Source: Bacillota bacterium (GTDB lineage Bacteria; Bacillota; Clostridia; Lachnospirales; Lachnospiraceae). Taken from it: a stretch of DNA of 64,000 bases. Below are positions 1-9,224 of the stretch, one piece after another. A model generated the notes under the pieces. It searched no databases. It saw only the letters and a list, made by a program, of their open reading frames with translations, and was not told the DNA's origin. Where the stretch lies: NCBI GenBank assembly GCA_023386815.1, contig JAEWIZ010000028.1:1-64000 (forward strand), in the 5' to 3' direction. Numbering within the stretch: position 1 is the first letter of the stretch; each line of letters opens with the position of its first letter. The translations under genes were made by a program, and so were the position numbers.

Positions 1-706
1 CTTCCTGTACATCATCATCCTCGTCAAGTAAGTCAAGAATTCTGTTCATGGATTTTATATCCTGCTCGCCAGAAAGGGACGTCCAGGTCTGAGGAATCAT
101 TGTCACTTCCGCCTGAGCCATAGGAATCTTTGCTTTTTCAAGTTCTTCTCTTACAGCAGAGAAGTCATCTGGATTTGTTAATACTTCAAAGCTATCCTCT
201 TCCTCAAGAAAATCCTCTGCACCTGCATCTAAGGCTAACATCATCAAATCATCCGCCTTCATATCGCATTCTTCTTTATCGATGATAATCTGGCCTTTTC
301 GATCAAACATATAGGATACACAGCCAATCGCTCCGACATTTCCATTTCCTTTTGTAAAGGCATTACGTACATTACCGGCAGTTCTATTCTTATTATCAGT
401 AAGAGCCTCCACAATGATCGCAATACCATTTGGACCATAGCCCTCGTAGGTTACTGATTCATAATTTACTGCATTTGCATCGCCGGCAGCCTTTTTAATA
501 CTTCTATCGATGGTATCGTTTGGCATATTGTTAGACTTTGCTTTTGCAATAATATCCTTTAAACGGCTGTTGGAGTTTGGATCTGCTCCGCCTTCTTTGA
601 CAGCTACCGCGATCTCACGTCCAAGCTTTGTAAATATCTTACCCTTAGTTGAATCATTCTTTTCTTTTTTATGTTTTATGTTTGCAAATTTGGAATGTCC
701 TGACAT
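1..706 (-). CDS. YebC/PmpR (TACO1) family protein, 3' end outside window
   Basis: The reading frame starts at an ATG (704-706) with TAAGGAGAAG just upstream. It begins MSGHSKFANIKHKKEKND, the hallmark N-terminus of the YebC/TACO1 family, and continues past the left edge. Further family signatures are KLGREIAVAVKEGGADP near residue 30 and the acidic stretch LLDEDDDVQE at the edge. About 235 residues are visible, against roughly 240 for the family, so only the last few codons are missing. Members act as transcription regulators or help translation of proline-rich stretches; which applies here cannot be told. It lies 300 bp downstream of argR and is probably its own unit. Confidence 0.95.
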   Translation of the reverse strand, partial: MSGHSKFANIKHKKEKNDSTKGKIFTKLGREIAVAVKEGGADPNSNSRLKDIIAKAKSNNMPNDTIDRSIKKAAGDANAVNYESVTYEGYGPNGIAIIVEALTDNKNRTAGNVRNAFTKGNGNVGAIGCVSYMFDRKGQIIIDKEECDMKADDLMMLALDAGAEDFLEEEDSFEVLTNPDDFSAVREELEKAKIPMAQAEVTMIPQTWTSLSGEQDIKSMNRILDLLDEDDDVQE

Positions 707-875
707 ATTTCTTCTCCTTATCTTTACTTAGTAACAGCAAAATTCGAATATAGCTATTCTTGCTAAATTATACAACTCGCAATTTCCTATTCCTAAAATT
801 ATCTGATACTGCGTTATAAAAACTCTCGACATGTTTGAACTTGCCTGAGCTATCTTCTTTTCAATATACGATAAT

Positions 876-991
876 CGGAGGCATGCTAGATATCACGCCT
901 CCGGCTTATGCCTTAAATATTTTATCACCGAACGTGCCGTTCGGCAAGTAGAATTTATGTAATCAGGCAACTATTGTCGGCAATAGTTCCC
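876..991. other. Intergenic region with three inverted repeats between argR and yebC
   Basis: The 300 bp between argR and yebC hold no gene. They contain three hairpins: CGGAGGC...GCCTCCG (876-903), CCGAACG-TGC-CGTTCGG (928-944) and AACTATTG-TCGG-CAATAGTT (969-988). None has a clean U-tract, so calling a terminator for argR is tentative. The hairpins could instead be protein binding sites or a structured leader of yebC. Confidence 0.5.
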
Positions 992-1006
992 CAAGAATTA
1001 ATCCAA

Positions 1007-1462
1007 CTAATCTGCATTAATTAATTTGCTAAGTTTCTCCATTACCTGTATGGTCTCATCTACGGAACGGATTGCACACATTACGGTATCATCCCCGGCG
1101 ATACACCCTACAATACTACTAAATTGAAGAGAGTCCAGTGCTGCTGCAACAGCCATTGCCATTCCAGGTACTGTCTTTATTATCATAATATTCTGCGCCA
1201 TATCCATGGATATAAATCCATCCCTTAATACGCGGGTATATTTTTCGCTCATGCCCGGCTCTGTCTTCTGAAGTACGATGTACTTCTGTCTTCCACCATC
1301 TACAGCAACTTTTGTTAGTTTTAATTCTCTAATATCTCTGGATACTGTGGCCTGAGTTACATTATAGCCATCTTTCATCAAACGATCCGCTAATTCTTCC
1401 TGGGTTTCAATATCATATTTATTAATTAGTTCTATAATCTTGCTTTGTCTACTAATCTTCAT
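1007..1462 (-). CDS. argR: Arginine repressor ArgR
   Basis: A 151-residue protein if started at the ATG at 1462 (MKISRQSKIIELI); a TTG 21 bases upstream is also open but less likely. The N-terminal winged helix-turn-helix has the family pattern of an EELADRL helix followed by VTQATVSRDIRELKL. The C-terminal oligomerisation/arginine-binding domain carries IVGCIAGDDTVMCAIR, with the paired acidic residues that hold L-arginine. It should repress arginine biosynthesis and activate catabolism as an arginine-bound hexamer. It closes the large nusB-dxs-tlyA-nadK cluster. In many clostridia recN comes next; here it does not. Confidence 0.95.
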   Translation of the reverse strand: MKISRQSKIIELINKYDIETQEELADRLMKDGYNVTQATVSRDIRELKLTKVAVDGGRQKYIVLQKTEPGMSEKYTRVLRDGFISMDMAQNIMIIKTVPGMAMAVAAALDSLQFSSIVGCIAGDDTVMCAIRSVDETIQVMEKLSKLINAD

Positions 1463-1586
1463 AGGTTTACCCGTGCCTTTCAATTTTTAATGGCCTATTC
1501 ATTCATGGAAATAGACCTAACTAATCAGGTTGAAAAGGACTTTCTCTCAACCCTTTATTCCTGTACCATTCTTTTCAGAGATTTTA

Positions 1587-2453
1587 TCAATCTCCATTAT
1601 TGCCTAACTTAGACCGTAAAATCTCATAAATCCCAGTACGGTTAAGCTTGATTAATTTTGTATTATATTTCGCTTTTCTGATAATTACGGAATCATCCGT
1701 TCCAAGATCAATTACCAGCTTTCCGTCAAAGTTCGCTATCGCTTCTGCTTCCTGTGTCTTTTTACTCTTTCCTACAACCACTTTTAAGGTATCTTCTGCC
1801 GACACTACTACACTTCTCGGACTTAAGGAATGGGGGCAAATCGGTGTTATTACCATAACACTCGCCTGAGGCATAATAATAGGGCCTCCTGCTGATAAAT
1901 TATAAGCAGTTGAACCTGTTGGTGTGGAGATAATCACTCCATCCCCAAGAAAATTATCAACTAGCTCATCATTTACATAGATACCAAGATTTATAATCCT
2001 GGAAAATCCTTTTCTGGTTATTACTACGTCATTTAAAGCATAACCAGACTTCTCTTTCTCCAGCCCCTCGTCGCCACTGTAAAGAATCTCGGCTTCCATC
2101 ATAATTCTATTTTCTATTCTATAATCATCATGAAATAGTCGATCCAATGCTTCAAATGCATTTTGCTCTTCGATTTCAGCCAGGAAACCCAAGGTTCCCA
2201 GATTTACTCCAAGAATAGGAATATCATAGGTCATTAGATCATTTGCCGCCTGAATGATGGTTCCATCCCCACCAAGTACAATGGCACAATCAATGTTTTC
2301 CGGTATAATAACTGCTTCGCTTTCATCCTTTACGGATGATACACTGGAAAGAGTTGCTGCTTTACCTGCTTTTTCAATATAAGCAACAATCTTTTTTGTA
2401 ACATGAAAATCAATATCCTTCTCTCTATTTGTAATAATTAAAAATCTGTCCAT
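1587..2453 (-). CDS. nadK: NAD kinase
   Basis: ATP- or polyphosphate-dependent NAD kinase, making NADP from NAD in the cytoplasm. The glycine-rich VLGGDGTIIQAAND motif lies near residue 60 and the catalytic/substrate loop DGVIISTPTGSTAYNLSAGG near residue 165; both define the family. I start at the ATG at 2453 (MDRFLIITNR), since AGGAGAG sits 12 bases before it, rather than at the in-frame ATG seven codons earlier. That gives 288 residues, normal for the family. It lies between tlyA and argR, as in many Firmicutes. Confidence 0.96.
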   Translation of the reverse strand: MDRFLIITNREKDIDFHVTKKIVAYIEKAGKAATLSSVSSVKDESEAVIIPENIDCAIVLGGDGTIIQAANDLMTYDIPILGVNLGTLGFLAEIEEQNAFEALDRLFHDDYRIENRIMMEAEILYSGDEGLEKEKSGYALNDVVITRKGFSRIINLGIYVNDELVDNFLGDGVIISTPTGSTAYNLSAGGPIIMPQASVMVITPICPHSLSPRSVVVSAEDTLKVVVGKSKKTQEAEAIANFDGKLVIDLGTDDSVIIRKAKYNTKLIKLNRTGIYEILRSKLGNNGD

Positions 2454-2652
2454 TCTGATTGCTACTCTCCTCATCTACAGCAAACATAGATATACAAGAA
2501 AGTCTAACATAGAATTCCATTAATTTCAAGCAAGGAGCCATATTATTTCTAAATTTTCCAAATATATTCAGCATAATTATACGTGCCAAAGCTATTTTTA
2601 TTTCAAATAGTACAACTATTATGCTGCAACTCCTGCTTATAATAACAAATCC

Positions 2653-3486
2653 CTATGATTCTGCCAGTACACCATGTGCTTCTTCTACGGTTTTTAGTAC
2701 CTGCGAAGCTGTTATTGATATTCCCTCCAGATTGTTCTCTAGGTCATTATTGAATATTTTCTTCCGAAGATATAATAAATATTCAATATTCCCCTCTGGT
2801 CCTTTGATTGGTGAAAAGTTAAGATCCAAACAGTCAAATCCGATGGATGAGGCAAATTCACATACCCGTTCAATTACCTCCACATGAACCTTCTGATCGC
2901 GAACAACACCCTTCTTTCCAACCTTCTCCCTGCCAGCTTCAAACTGTGGTTTGATAAGCGCTACCACTTCACCCTCCGCAGACAGTAAATCCCGAACCGG
3001 CTGTAATACCTTCGTCAGGGAAATAAAGGACACATCAATGGAAGCGAAGGCTACTTCGTCTTCGATCTGATCCGGAGTCAGGTACCGTATATTAGTCTTC
3101 TCCATGGATATCACACGTTCATCCTGTCGAAGCTTCCAGGCCAGCTGATTTGTACCCACATCGACGGAATATACCTTAATGGCACCATTTTGAAGCATGC
3201 AATCCGTAAATCCACCTGTTGATGAACCCACATCCATACATAGCTTACCTTCTAAATTGATGTCATATGCAGCAATTGCCTTTTCCAATTTTAAGCCTCC
3301 ACGGCTGACATATTTTAAAGGATTGCCTTTCACCTCAATCGCTACATCATCAGCAAAGGTACTTCCTGCTTTATCTTCACGCTGCCCGTCGACGAATACA
3401 TTTCCCGACATTATGATTGCCTTTGCTTTCTCCCGTGACTCTGCAAGATTTCTATTTACTAATAATACATCCAATCGTTCTTTCAT
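2653..3486 (-). CDS. TlyA family rRNA 2'-O-methyltransferase / hemolysin-like protein
   Basis: This 277-residue protein starts at the ATG at 3486, nine bases after AGGAG. The N-terminal S4 RNA-binding domain (MKERLDVLLVNRNLAESREKA) is followed by an FtsJ/RrmJ-like methyltransferase with the SAM motif LCMDVGSSTGGFTDCML near residue 85 and the catalytic-region lysine in VALIKPQFEAGREKVGKKG. In mycobacteria TlyA 2'-O-methylates 16S and 23S rRNA; in clostridia the role is inferred. Its place between dxs and nadK is conserved. Confidence 0.93.
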   Translation of the reverse strand: MKERLDVLLVNRNLAESREKAKAIIMSGNVFVDGQREDKAGSTFADDVAIEVKGNPLKYVSRGGLKLEKAIAAYDINLEGKLCMDVGSSTGGFTDCMLQNGAIKVYSVDVGTNQLAWKLRQDERVISMEKTNIRYLTPDQIEDEVAFASIDVSFISLTKVLQPVRDLLSAEGEVVALIKPQFEAGREKVGKKGVVRDQKVHVEVIERVCEFASSIGFDCLDLNFSPIKGPEGNIEYLLYLRKKIFNNDLENNLEGISITASQVLKTVEEAHGVLAES

Positions 3487-3542
3487 TCTAATACTCCTTT
3501 TGTGGGAGAATTTCTCCATTTCAATTGGAAAAAGCGGGTTAG

Positions 3543-5405
3543 CTATAACTCCGCTTTAATCCTGCTTAATATGCTATCTGCATCTAATCCAATCTTTTTA
3601 TGAAGCTCTCCAACACTACCATGCTCAATATAGGCCTCAGGAACAGATATATTTAAAAGTCTAATATCCTGCTTACGAGCCTCGAATAGATAGTCAGCCA
3701 CTTTTTGACCATAGCCTCCATTACGAACGTTTTCTTCCAAGGTTACTAGTAAGCTATGATTGCTTGATAACTTCTTAAGTATATCCTTATCTATCGGTGA
3801 GATAAATCGTACATTTACAAGGGTTACTCGCTTTCCCTCTTTTAAAAGTTCTGCTGCCACTTTGTTAGCGACTTTAACCATGTTTCCAACTGCCAGGATG
3901 GCAATTTCAGCTCCTTCATAGAGCAGCTCACTCTTTCCATATTCTAAAGGTGCCTGATATTCCTCCAGTTCAAGATATGCGTCGCCTTTCGGATACCTAA
4001 TCGCCACAGGGCTATTTAACTTTAATGCATAGCTTAGCATATCCTCCAGTTCATACTTGTTTTTCGGTGCCAGAACTGTTAAATTCGGAATATGGGAAAG
4101 GAAGGACAGGTCAAAGGTGCCCTGATGAGTCTTACCATCCCTTCCTGTAATACCTGCTCTGTCTATTGCAAATACCACCGGGAGATTATTAATACACACA
4201 TCATGTATGATTTGATCGTAAGCTCTTTGTAAAAAGGTTGAATACACAGCCACTACCGGCTTATATCCCCCCATTGCCAAGCCAGCTGCAAATGTAACTG
4301 CGTGCTGTTCTGCAATTCCTACATCAAAGAAACGATCGGGAAATCTCTTCTTAAAATCGTTTAGTCCAGTTCCATAGGGCATTGCTGCCGTAATCGCTAA
4401 TACTTTATCATCTTTTGATGCTATATCAACCATTGCATCAGAAAACACCTTCGTGTATGAGTTATCCTTCTCCTTGCGGGCAGGCTGTCCGCTGGCGATA
4501 TCAAAAGGCTCTACCCCGTGGTATCTGGCAGGATATCGTTCCGCTAATTGATAGCCCTTACCTTTTTTTGTAAGTACATGTACTACTACTGCCTTTTTTG
4601 ATTTGGCTGCAGTTTCAAAGGCTTCTATCATCTGGGTCACATTATGACCATCAATCGGCCCTATATACGTAAGTCCCATGTCTTCAAAGAACATGCTTGG
4701 AATCATAAAGTACTTCACTGCATCCTTGGAACGCTTTAACATATCTACCAGAGCTTTGCCGCCAGGTACATTATTTAAAGTGTTTTCCATATTCTCTTTG
4801 AATCCTGTATAGTGGTTACTTGTCCTAAGTTTTGCCAGATAATTAGCTAAGCCACCTACATTTTCCGAGATAGACATATTATTATCATTAAGTACGATGA
4901 TAAAATTTGTTTTTAATCTTCCAGCATTATTAATGGCCTCAAAAGCCATGCCACCCGTAAGAGCTCCATCCCCAAGTACTGCAACAATCTTTTCCGTTCC
5001 ACCATTTAAATCTCTTGCTTTTACCAAACCAAGGGCTGCAGAGATGGCTGTTGAACTATGTCCGGTATCAAAGGAATCGCAACAACTCTCTTCCATCTTG
5101 GGAAATCCACTTAAACCATCCAGTTGACGTAACGTTGAAAATGAATTTTTTCTTCCAGTCAGAAGTTTATGGGTATATGCCTGATGTCCAACATCCCAAA
5201 CTAATTTATCCTGTGGAAAGTTTAAGAATTTATGAAGAGCCATCGTAAGCTCCACAACTCCAAGATTCGAAGCAAGATGTCCACCTGTCTTACTAATATT
5301 TTGTATTAAAAATCCTCGGATTTCTTCTGCTAATTTATCATAATCCTGAGTTTTTATTCTTTTTATATCATTCGCTTCCATTATCTCATCTAATAATTTA
5401 GGCAA
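3543..5405 (-). CDS. dxs: 1-deoxy-D-xylulose-5-phosphate synthase
   Basis: Thiamine-diphosphate enzyme that condenses pyruvate and glyceraldehyde 3-phosphate in the first step of the MEP isoprenoid pathway. The 620 residues match the family. Visible motifs are DVGHQAYTHK (early histidine), the ThDP/Mg motif GDGALTGGMAFEAINNAG near residue 145, YHGVEPFD, and the C-terminal transketolase motif DRAGITGRDGKTHQGTFD. The start is a TTG with GAGGTGG a few bases upstream; the next ATG (residue 9) has no ribosome binding site. ispA lies immediately upstream, so the operon couples making and elongating isoprenoid precursors. Confidence 0.96.
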   Translation of the reverse strand: MPKLLDEIMEANDIKRIKTQDYDKLAEEIRGFLIQNISKTGGHLASNLGVVELTMALHKFLNFPQDKLVWDVGHQAYTHKLLTGRKNSFSTLRQLDGLSGFPKMEESCCDSFDTGHSSTAISAALGLVKARDLNGGTEKIVAVLGDGALTGGMAFEAINNAGRLKTNFIIVLNDNNMSISENVGGLANYLAKLRTSNHYTGFKENMENTLNNVPGGKALVDMLKRSKDAVKYFMIPSMFFEDMGLTYIGPIDGHNVTQMIEAFETAAKSKKAVVVHVLTKKGKGYQLAERYPARYHGVEPFDIASGQPARKEKDNSYTKVFSDAMVDIASKDDKVLAITAAMPYGTGLNDFKKRFPDRFFDVGIAEQHAVTFAAGLAMGGYKPVVAVYSTFLQRAYDQIIHDVCINNLPVVFAIDRAGITGRDGKTHQGTFDLSFLSHIPNLTVLAPKNKYELEDMLSYALKLNSPVAIRYPKGDAYLELEEYQAPLEYGKSELLYEGAEIAILAVGNMVKVANKVAAELLKEGKRVTLVNVRFISPIDKDILKKLSSNHSLLVTLEENVRNGGYGQKVADYLFEARKQDIRLLNISVPEAYIEHGSVGELHKKIGLDADSILSRIKAEL

Positions 5406-5550
5406 AAAACCACCTCACCTTCATGCTTGACGCCAAACTATGTTTATCAATCAATATTTGTATACGATCAACATTTTCATCCAATCAATCATTTCACTAA
5501 ATAATCATTTTAGCCGATTAATAATCCACCTGATAAAAATTTATATCCGA

Positions 5551-6468
5551 TCAATACTTGCGATTTACCAGCATCATAATCAAATTTAATAGAAATTCGT
5601 TCTCTCTATTTAAGGAATGGTAAGCTGTAATTGCTCGCTCTGAAATAGCAAGCACCTCGTGATTTGCTGCATCTAGACCCATCAGCGTCACATAAGTTAC
5701 CTTTTCATTCTTTTCGTCGCTATGAATCGGCTTACCAAGCACTTCCTGTGTACTGATCACGTCGAGAATATCATCCCTGATTTGAAACGCAAGTCCAATA
5801 TCTCCTGCAATCTGTTCCACAATCGATATCTCATCTTCTGTTGCTCCTGCTAAAATTGCACCTATCATCATGGAGGCTTCCACTAATCCACCTGTTTTGA
5901 GCTGATACATGTGATCTAGTCTCTCTCGACTTATTTCTGTTTCACAGCCCTCCATATCAATTACCTGCCCGCCAATCATTCCATATATGCCGGCCTTTTT
6001 CCCAAGCACCTGTAAGGCTTTTGCTACTTGTTGGTATAACGAAATTTGTCTATGTTCTTCCTGATATAAAATCTGATCAAAAGCTTTCAAAGCAGTTTCA
6101 AATGCAAAATTAAGAAGTCCATCTCCTGCTAAAATCCCCATAGCCTCTCCGTATACCACATGAGTTGTTTTCCTTCCTCTACGGTATTCGTCATTATCCA
6201 TTGCCGGTAGATCATCATGAACCAAGGAATAGGTATGAATCATTTCGATTGCTGCCATGAAGGGCTCAAGGATTCCTTGGTCTTGACCACCAAATAAATG
6301 ATAGGTCTCAGACATCAGCATAGGTCTAAGGCGCTTACCACCTGCAAGTAAGCTATACTTCATTGCCGACATAATGGTCTTTTGATAGCCTTCCTCCTGA
6401 GGAAAATACTTATTTAATATTTCTTCAATTGCAGAGGTTTTCTGTTTGATTTGCTGATCAAAGTTCAT
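5551..6468 (-). CDS. ispA: Polyprenyl (farnesyl/geranylgeranyl) diphosphate synthase
   Basis: Head-to-tail trans-prenyltransferase. The first aspartate-rich motif HDDLPAMDNDEYRRGRKTTH lies near residue 90 and the second, FQIRDDILD, near residue 235; both bind the magnesium-diphosphate of the allylic substrate. The bacterial-type DDLPAMD spacing favours a farnesyl diphosphate synthase, though product length cannot be read from sequence. I chose the ATG at 6468 (MNFDQQIKQ), which follows GGAG by six bases and overlaps xseB by 11 bp, suggesting translational coupling. Confidence 0.94.
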   Translation of the reverse strand: MNFDQQIKQKTSAIEEILNKYFPQEEGYQKTIMSAMKYSLLAGGKRLRPMLMSETYHLFGGQDQGILEPFMAAIEMIHTYSLVHDDLPAMDNDEYRRGRKTTHVVYGEAMGILAGDGLLNFAFETALKAFDQILYQEEHRQISLYQQVAKALQVLGKKAGIYGMIGGQVIDMEGCETEISRERLDHMYQLKTGGLVEASMMIGAILAGATEDEISIVEQIAGDIGLAFQIRDDILDVISTQEVLGKPIHSDEKNEKVTYVTLMGLDAANHEVLAISERAITAYHSLNRENEFLLNLIMMLVNRKY

Positions 6469-6652
6469 TGGCTTCTCCATTTTCGCTTAATATAATTAAG
6501 TCTTTCTCAACCTTATCAATGGAATCGTTACATGCCTTTAACAGCTTCATTCCTTCCTGATACAAGGTAAAGGAATCTTCAAGGCTAATCTCCGGCTTCT
6601 CAAGTTCTTCCATGATCTTACTTAATTTATCAAAGGATTCTTCTAATTTCAT
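6458..6652 (-). CDS. xseB: Exodeoxyribonuclease VII small subunit
   Basis: A short acidic helical protein of about 64 residues (MKLEESFDKLSKIMEELEKPEISLEDSF is split here by the family motif LEKPEISLEDS). That motif followed by Y.EGMKLLKACN is diagnostic of XseB, which assembles in several copies on XseA to form exonuclease VII. Starts at 6652 or 6658 are both possible because AAAGGCAAGGAAATG serves either. The 3' end overlaps ispA, and xseA lies 120 bp upstream. Confidence 0.93.
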   Translation of the reverse strand: MKLEESFDKLSKIMEELEKPEISLEDSFTLYQEGMKLLKACNDSIDKVEKDLIILSENGEANEL

Positions 6653-6772
6653 AGTCATTTCCTTGCCTTTCATTATTATAACCTGTTATCATATCGAACC
6701 GTGACTTATTATTAATTAACAAGAATCGTTCGAATGCTTACCTGTTGCTATTAAAAATCTCATGAGAATTTC

Positions 6773-7993
6773 CTATGTAGGCTGGCAATCCCGCTCTTTC
6801 GGACATCGTTCTTCCACTCTGGCTTTCATATCACCATCAAGTAAGGATATCGTTAGCAGCTGATTCTCTTTCACATTTTCTATACTTTGCACCGGCTTAT
6901 TCTTCTCATCTACAACCAGAGCATAACCTTTACTGAGTTTAGTTAACGGTGACAAACCATTTAATCTTGCTATATATAATTCCAGACGATGTCGTCTTTC
7001 TCTTAATTTCTGATTCATTTTTTGCTGCAGCTTTTGTTCTATCTCAATTAAATGCTGGCGTTTTTGCTTGATCTGATATGCAGGACTTGCATAGAAAAGC
7101 CTTAACTTATATTCCTTACATCTATTTTGATAGATCGTCAGCTTTTGCTGCATCTCTCTGGTTAACTTCCTTCTGTTTTCCCAAAGTAGTGCCTGAAAAG
7201 CCCGGTAATCATTTACCGCCAGTTCCGCTGCTGCTGACGGAGTTGGCGCACGTAAATCTGAAACAAAATCCGCAATGGTAACATCGGTCTCATGCCCCAC
7301 CGCCGAGATAATCGGCGTATTACAATTGAAAATAGCTCTTGCCACAATCTCTTCATTAAATGCCCATAAATCCTCAATGGAACCACCGCCTCTTCCAACA
7401 ATGATCGTATCCACTCCCAATTGATCCAGCGCCCGAATACCCTTTACTACACTCTGGGCTGCACCTTCTCCCTGTACCTGTGCCGGATATAGGATTAACT
7501 GAACATAGGGATTTCTTCTTTTTGATATATTTATAATATCCTGGATGGCTGCACCGGTAGAAGCGGTTACGATACCTACCCGCTTAGGAACCGAGGGTAT
7601 CGGCTTCTTGTGAGCTGGATCAAACAAGCCCTCTTCTTCCAAGCTCTTCTTCAGTCTCTCATATTTTTCATAGAGTATTCCCTGCCCATCCAGAACAATT
7701 TCATTCGCATATAATTGATATTTGCCATCCCTTTCATAGACATTGATACTGCCTAGAGCGATGACACTTTGTCCTTCTTCTAACCGAAATTTCAAACCTC
7801 TTCTTTGACCTGCGAACATAACACATGCCAATTGCCCCTGAGCATCCTTAAGTGTAAAATAAATATGCCCAGAGGTATGATATTTGCAATTGGATACTTC
7901 ACCTTTGATATAAACACTGTTCAGCATCCGATCACGCATAAATAAATTTTTGATGTACAAATTGATTTCTGTAACTGAATAAGCCTGTCCCAT
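6773..7993 (-). CDS. xseA: Exodeoxyribonuclease VII large subunit
   Basis: Catalytic subunit of the single-strand-specific exonuclease VII. The 406 residues show an N-terminal OB-fold (YIKGEVSNCKYHTSGHIYFT), the catalytic-domain motifs GIVTASTGAAIQDI and RGGGSIEDLWAFNEE, then SAVGHETDVTIADFVSD. A long coiled-coil stalk that carries XseB follows, ending in the conserved LSKGYALV. The ATG at 7993 is preceded by GGGAGG. nusB is 13 bp upstream, so the two are co-transcribed. Confidence 0.96.
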   Translation of the reverse strand: MGQAYSVTEINLYIKNLFMRDRMLNSVYIKGEVSNCKYHTSGHIYFTLKDAQGQLACVMFAGQRRGLKFRLEEGQSVIALGSINVYERDGKYQLYANEIVLDGQGILYEKYERLKKSLEEEGLFDPAHKKPIPSVPKRVGIVTASTGAAIQDIINISKRRNPYVQLILYPAQVQGEGAAQSVVKGIRALDQLGVDTIIVGRGGGSIEDLWAFNEEIVARAIFNCNTPIISAVGHETDVTIADFVSDLRAPTPSAAAELAVNDYRAFQALLWENRRKLTREMQQKLTIYQNRCKEYKLRLFYASPAYQIKQKRQHLIEIEQKLQQKMNQKLRERRHRLELYIARLNGLSPLTKLSKGYALVVDEKNKPVQSIENVKENQLLTISLLDGDMKARVEERCPKERDCQPT

Positions 7994-8006
7994 ATTCCCT
8001 CCCGGG

Positions 8007-8402
8007 TTATGCTAACTTTGCAAGCACTCCGTTGATAAAGCTAGGAGACTCATCCCCACCGAATTTCTTTGATAATTCAACTGCTTCGTTGATTGCCACT
8101 TTTACTGGAATATCCTCGTCAAAACGCATTTCATATACCGCAAGCCGAAGAATTGTCAAATCTACCTTTCCCATACGGCTCAGTTTCCAACCGCTGGATG
8201 CCTCGGATAGGATAGCATCTATCCCTTCTAAATTGTCTACAATTGCCTGGAAACGTCCTGTCAGATAAGCATACTCTTCTACAGAGGGCTTTTCTAGCTC
8301 TGAAATATACATTTCCACCTGTTCACTTAATTCACTGTCCTCATGAAAATCCTTACGGAATAACATAAGGAATACGTGTTCTCTTAACTCTCTTCTTGTC
8401 AC
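8007..8402 (-). CDS. nusB: Transcription antitermination factor NusB
   Basis: All-helical RNA-binding protein that, with NusE, binds boxA in rRNA leaders. Typical features are TRRELREHVFLMLFRK at the N-terminus, LSRMGKVDLTILRLAVYEM in the middle and the closing motif VAINEAVELSKKFGGDESPSFINGVL (given here only to locate it: VAINEAVELSKKFGG). Length about 131 residues. The start is a GTG at 8402, seven bases after AGGAGG; the upstream TTG would lie against that site. Confidence 0.95.
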   Translation of the reverse strand: MTRRELREHVFLMLFRKDFHEDSELSEQVEMYISELEKPSVEEYAYLTGRFQAIVDNLEGIDAILSEASSGWKLSRMGKVDLTILRLAVYEMRFDEDIPVKVAINEAVELSKKFGGDESPSFINGVLAKLA

Positions 8403-8458
8403 GTGCAATCCTCCTACACACGAATAAACAAGGGACTTTCACAGATTCTTAACCGATT

Positions 8459-8487
8459 ATTTCCTGAAAGCTTCGCTCTCAGGAAAT
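8459..8487. other. Hairpin in the asp23-nusB spacer
   Basis: An almost perfect inverted repeat, ATTTCCTGA a AGC-TTC-GCT c TCAGGAAAT, sits in the 125 bp between asp23 and nusB. There is no U-tract after it on the minus strand, so it is more likely an mRNA processing or stability element than a terminator. Confidence 0.45.
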
Positions 8488-8527
8488 GGAAAGTGAAATC
8501 TTGCAAAAGGCCCTTGCTATAAATAAT

Positions 8528-8917
8528 CTACGCTTCTTTTACGATGTTAACTCCTGCGATACGGATATTAACCTCCTTGACCTGAAGACCGGTCATATTC
8601 TCTATCGCCAACTTCACCTTTTCTTGCACTTGTTTTGCGGTTTCTGGAATGCCATACCCATAATCTAGGGTAAGAGCCATATCAACAGAAACTGCATCTG
8701 GATTTACAAGAACTTTAACTCCTTTAGTTAAGTTTTTTCTACCCGGCTTACCGGTAAGTTCATTGGTCGTGTTACCTGATATTGCAGATACACCTTTTAC
8801 TTCGGTTGCTGCCAAAGTTGCGATTGATGCTACTACCTCATCTGCAATCTGAACTTCGCCAACTTTACCATTCTCATGTATTTTATATGTGTTTCTGTTT
8901 TCCGGTTCCTTATTCAA
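8528..8917 (-). CDS. Asp23/Gls24 family envelope stress protein
   Basis: A 129-residue Asp23/Gls24 protein with the family pattern IADEVVASIATLAATEVKGV near residue 22, VSVDMALTLDYGYGIPETA, and the tail VKEVNIRIAGVNIV. Family members are small soluble proteins that gather at the membrane and are linked to cell-envelope homeostasis; the mechanism is not settled. The TTG start follows AGGAGGT by seven bases. It lies between spoIIIAH and nusB, the usual position in clostridia. Confidence 0.92.
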   Translation of the reverse strand: MNKEPENRNTYKIHENGKVGEVQIADEVVASIATLAATEVKGVSAISGNTTNELTGKPGRKNLTKGVKVLVNPDAVSVDMALTLDYGYGIPETAKQVQEKVKLAIENMTGLQVKEVNIRIAGVNIVKEA

Positions 8918-9064
8918 TTTGATTACCTCCTAAGTTCCTATCGTATCCGGTATATCCATCCTAACTGATACTTACATTATATAGCATTATACCAAATTAC
9001 GCAACTTTTGCAAATATAAATATATTTTACAGTTCAAGCAATCTTTTATACAATGAAAAACACC

Positions 9065-9167
9065 CATGATATGGCACTTCATGCCTATATGTGCACTGCA
9101 ATTTGTGTACATAGCACCGGAGCGTGAAGCTTCGTGCGTATCCTTGGCAGGAAAGTGCTATATCATG
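9065..9167 (-). ncRNA. Long structured element between spoIIIAH and asp23
   Basis: The 307-bp spacer 8918-9224 contains no gene but a 103-nt foldable element. The outer arms CATGATATGGCACTT (9065-9079) and AAGTGCTATATCATG (9153-9167) pair over 15 bp with one G-U. The loop holds a further palindrome around GAAGCTTC (9126-9133). Read on the minus strand the right end is followed by GGGTGTTTTT, so it could act as a large terminator for the spoIIIA genes or as a processed RNA. The function is unknown. Confidence 0.4.
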
Positions 9168-9224
9168 TGCTTTTACATGATATAATATGTATTGATATTA
9201 TACCCAATTTTTAATTATTAGCTC

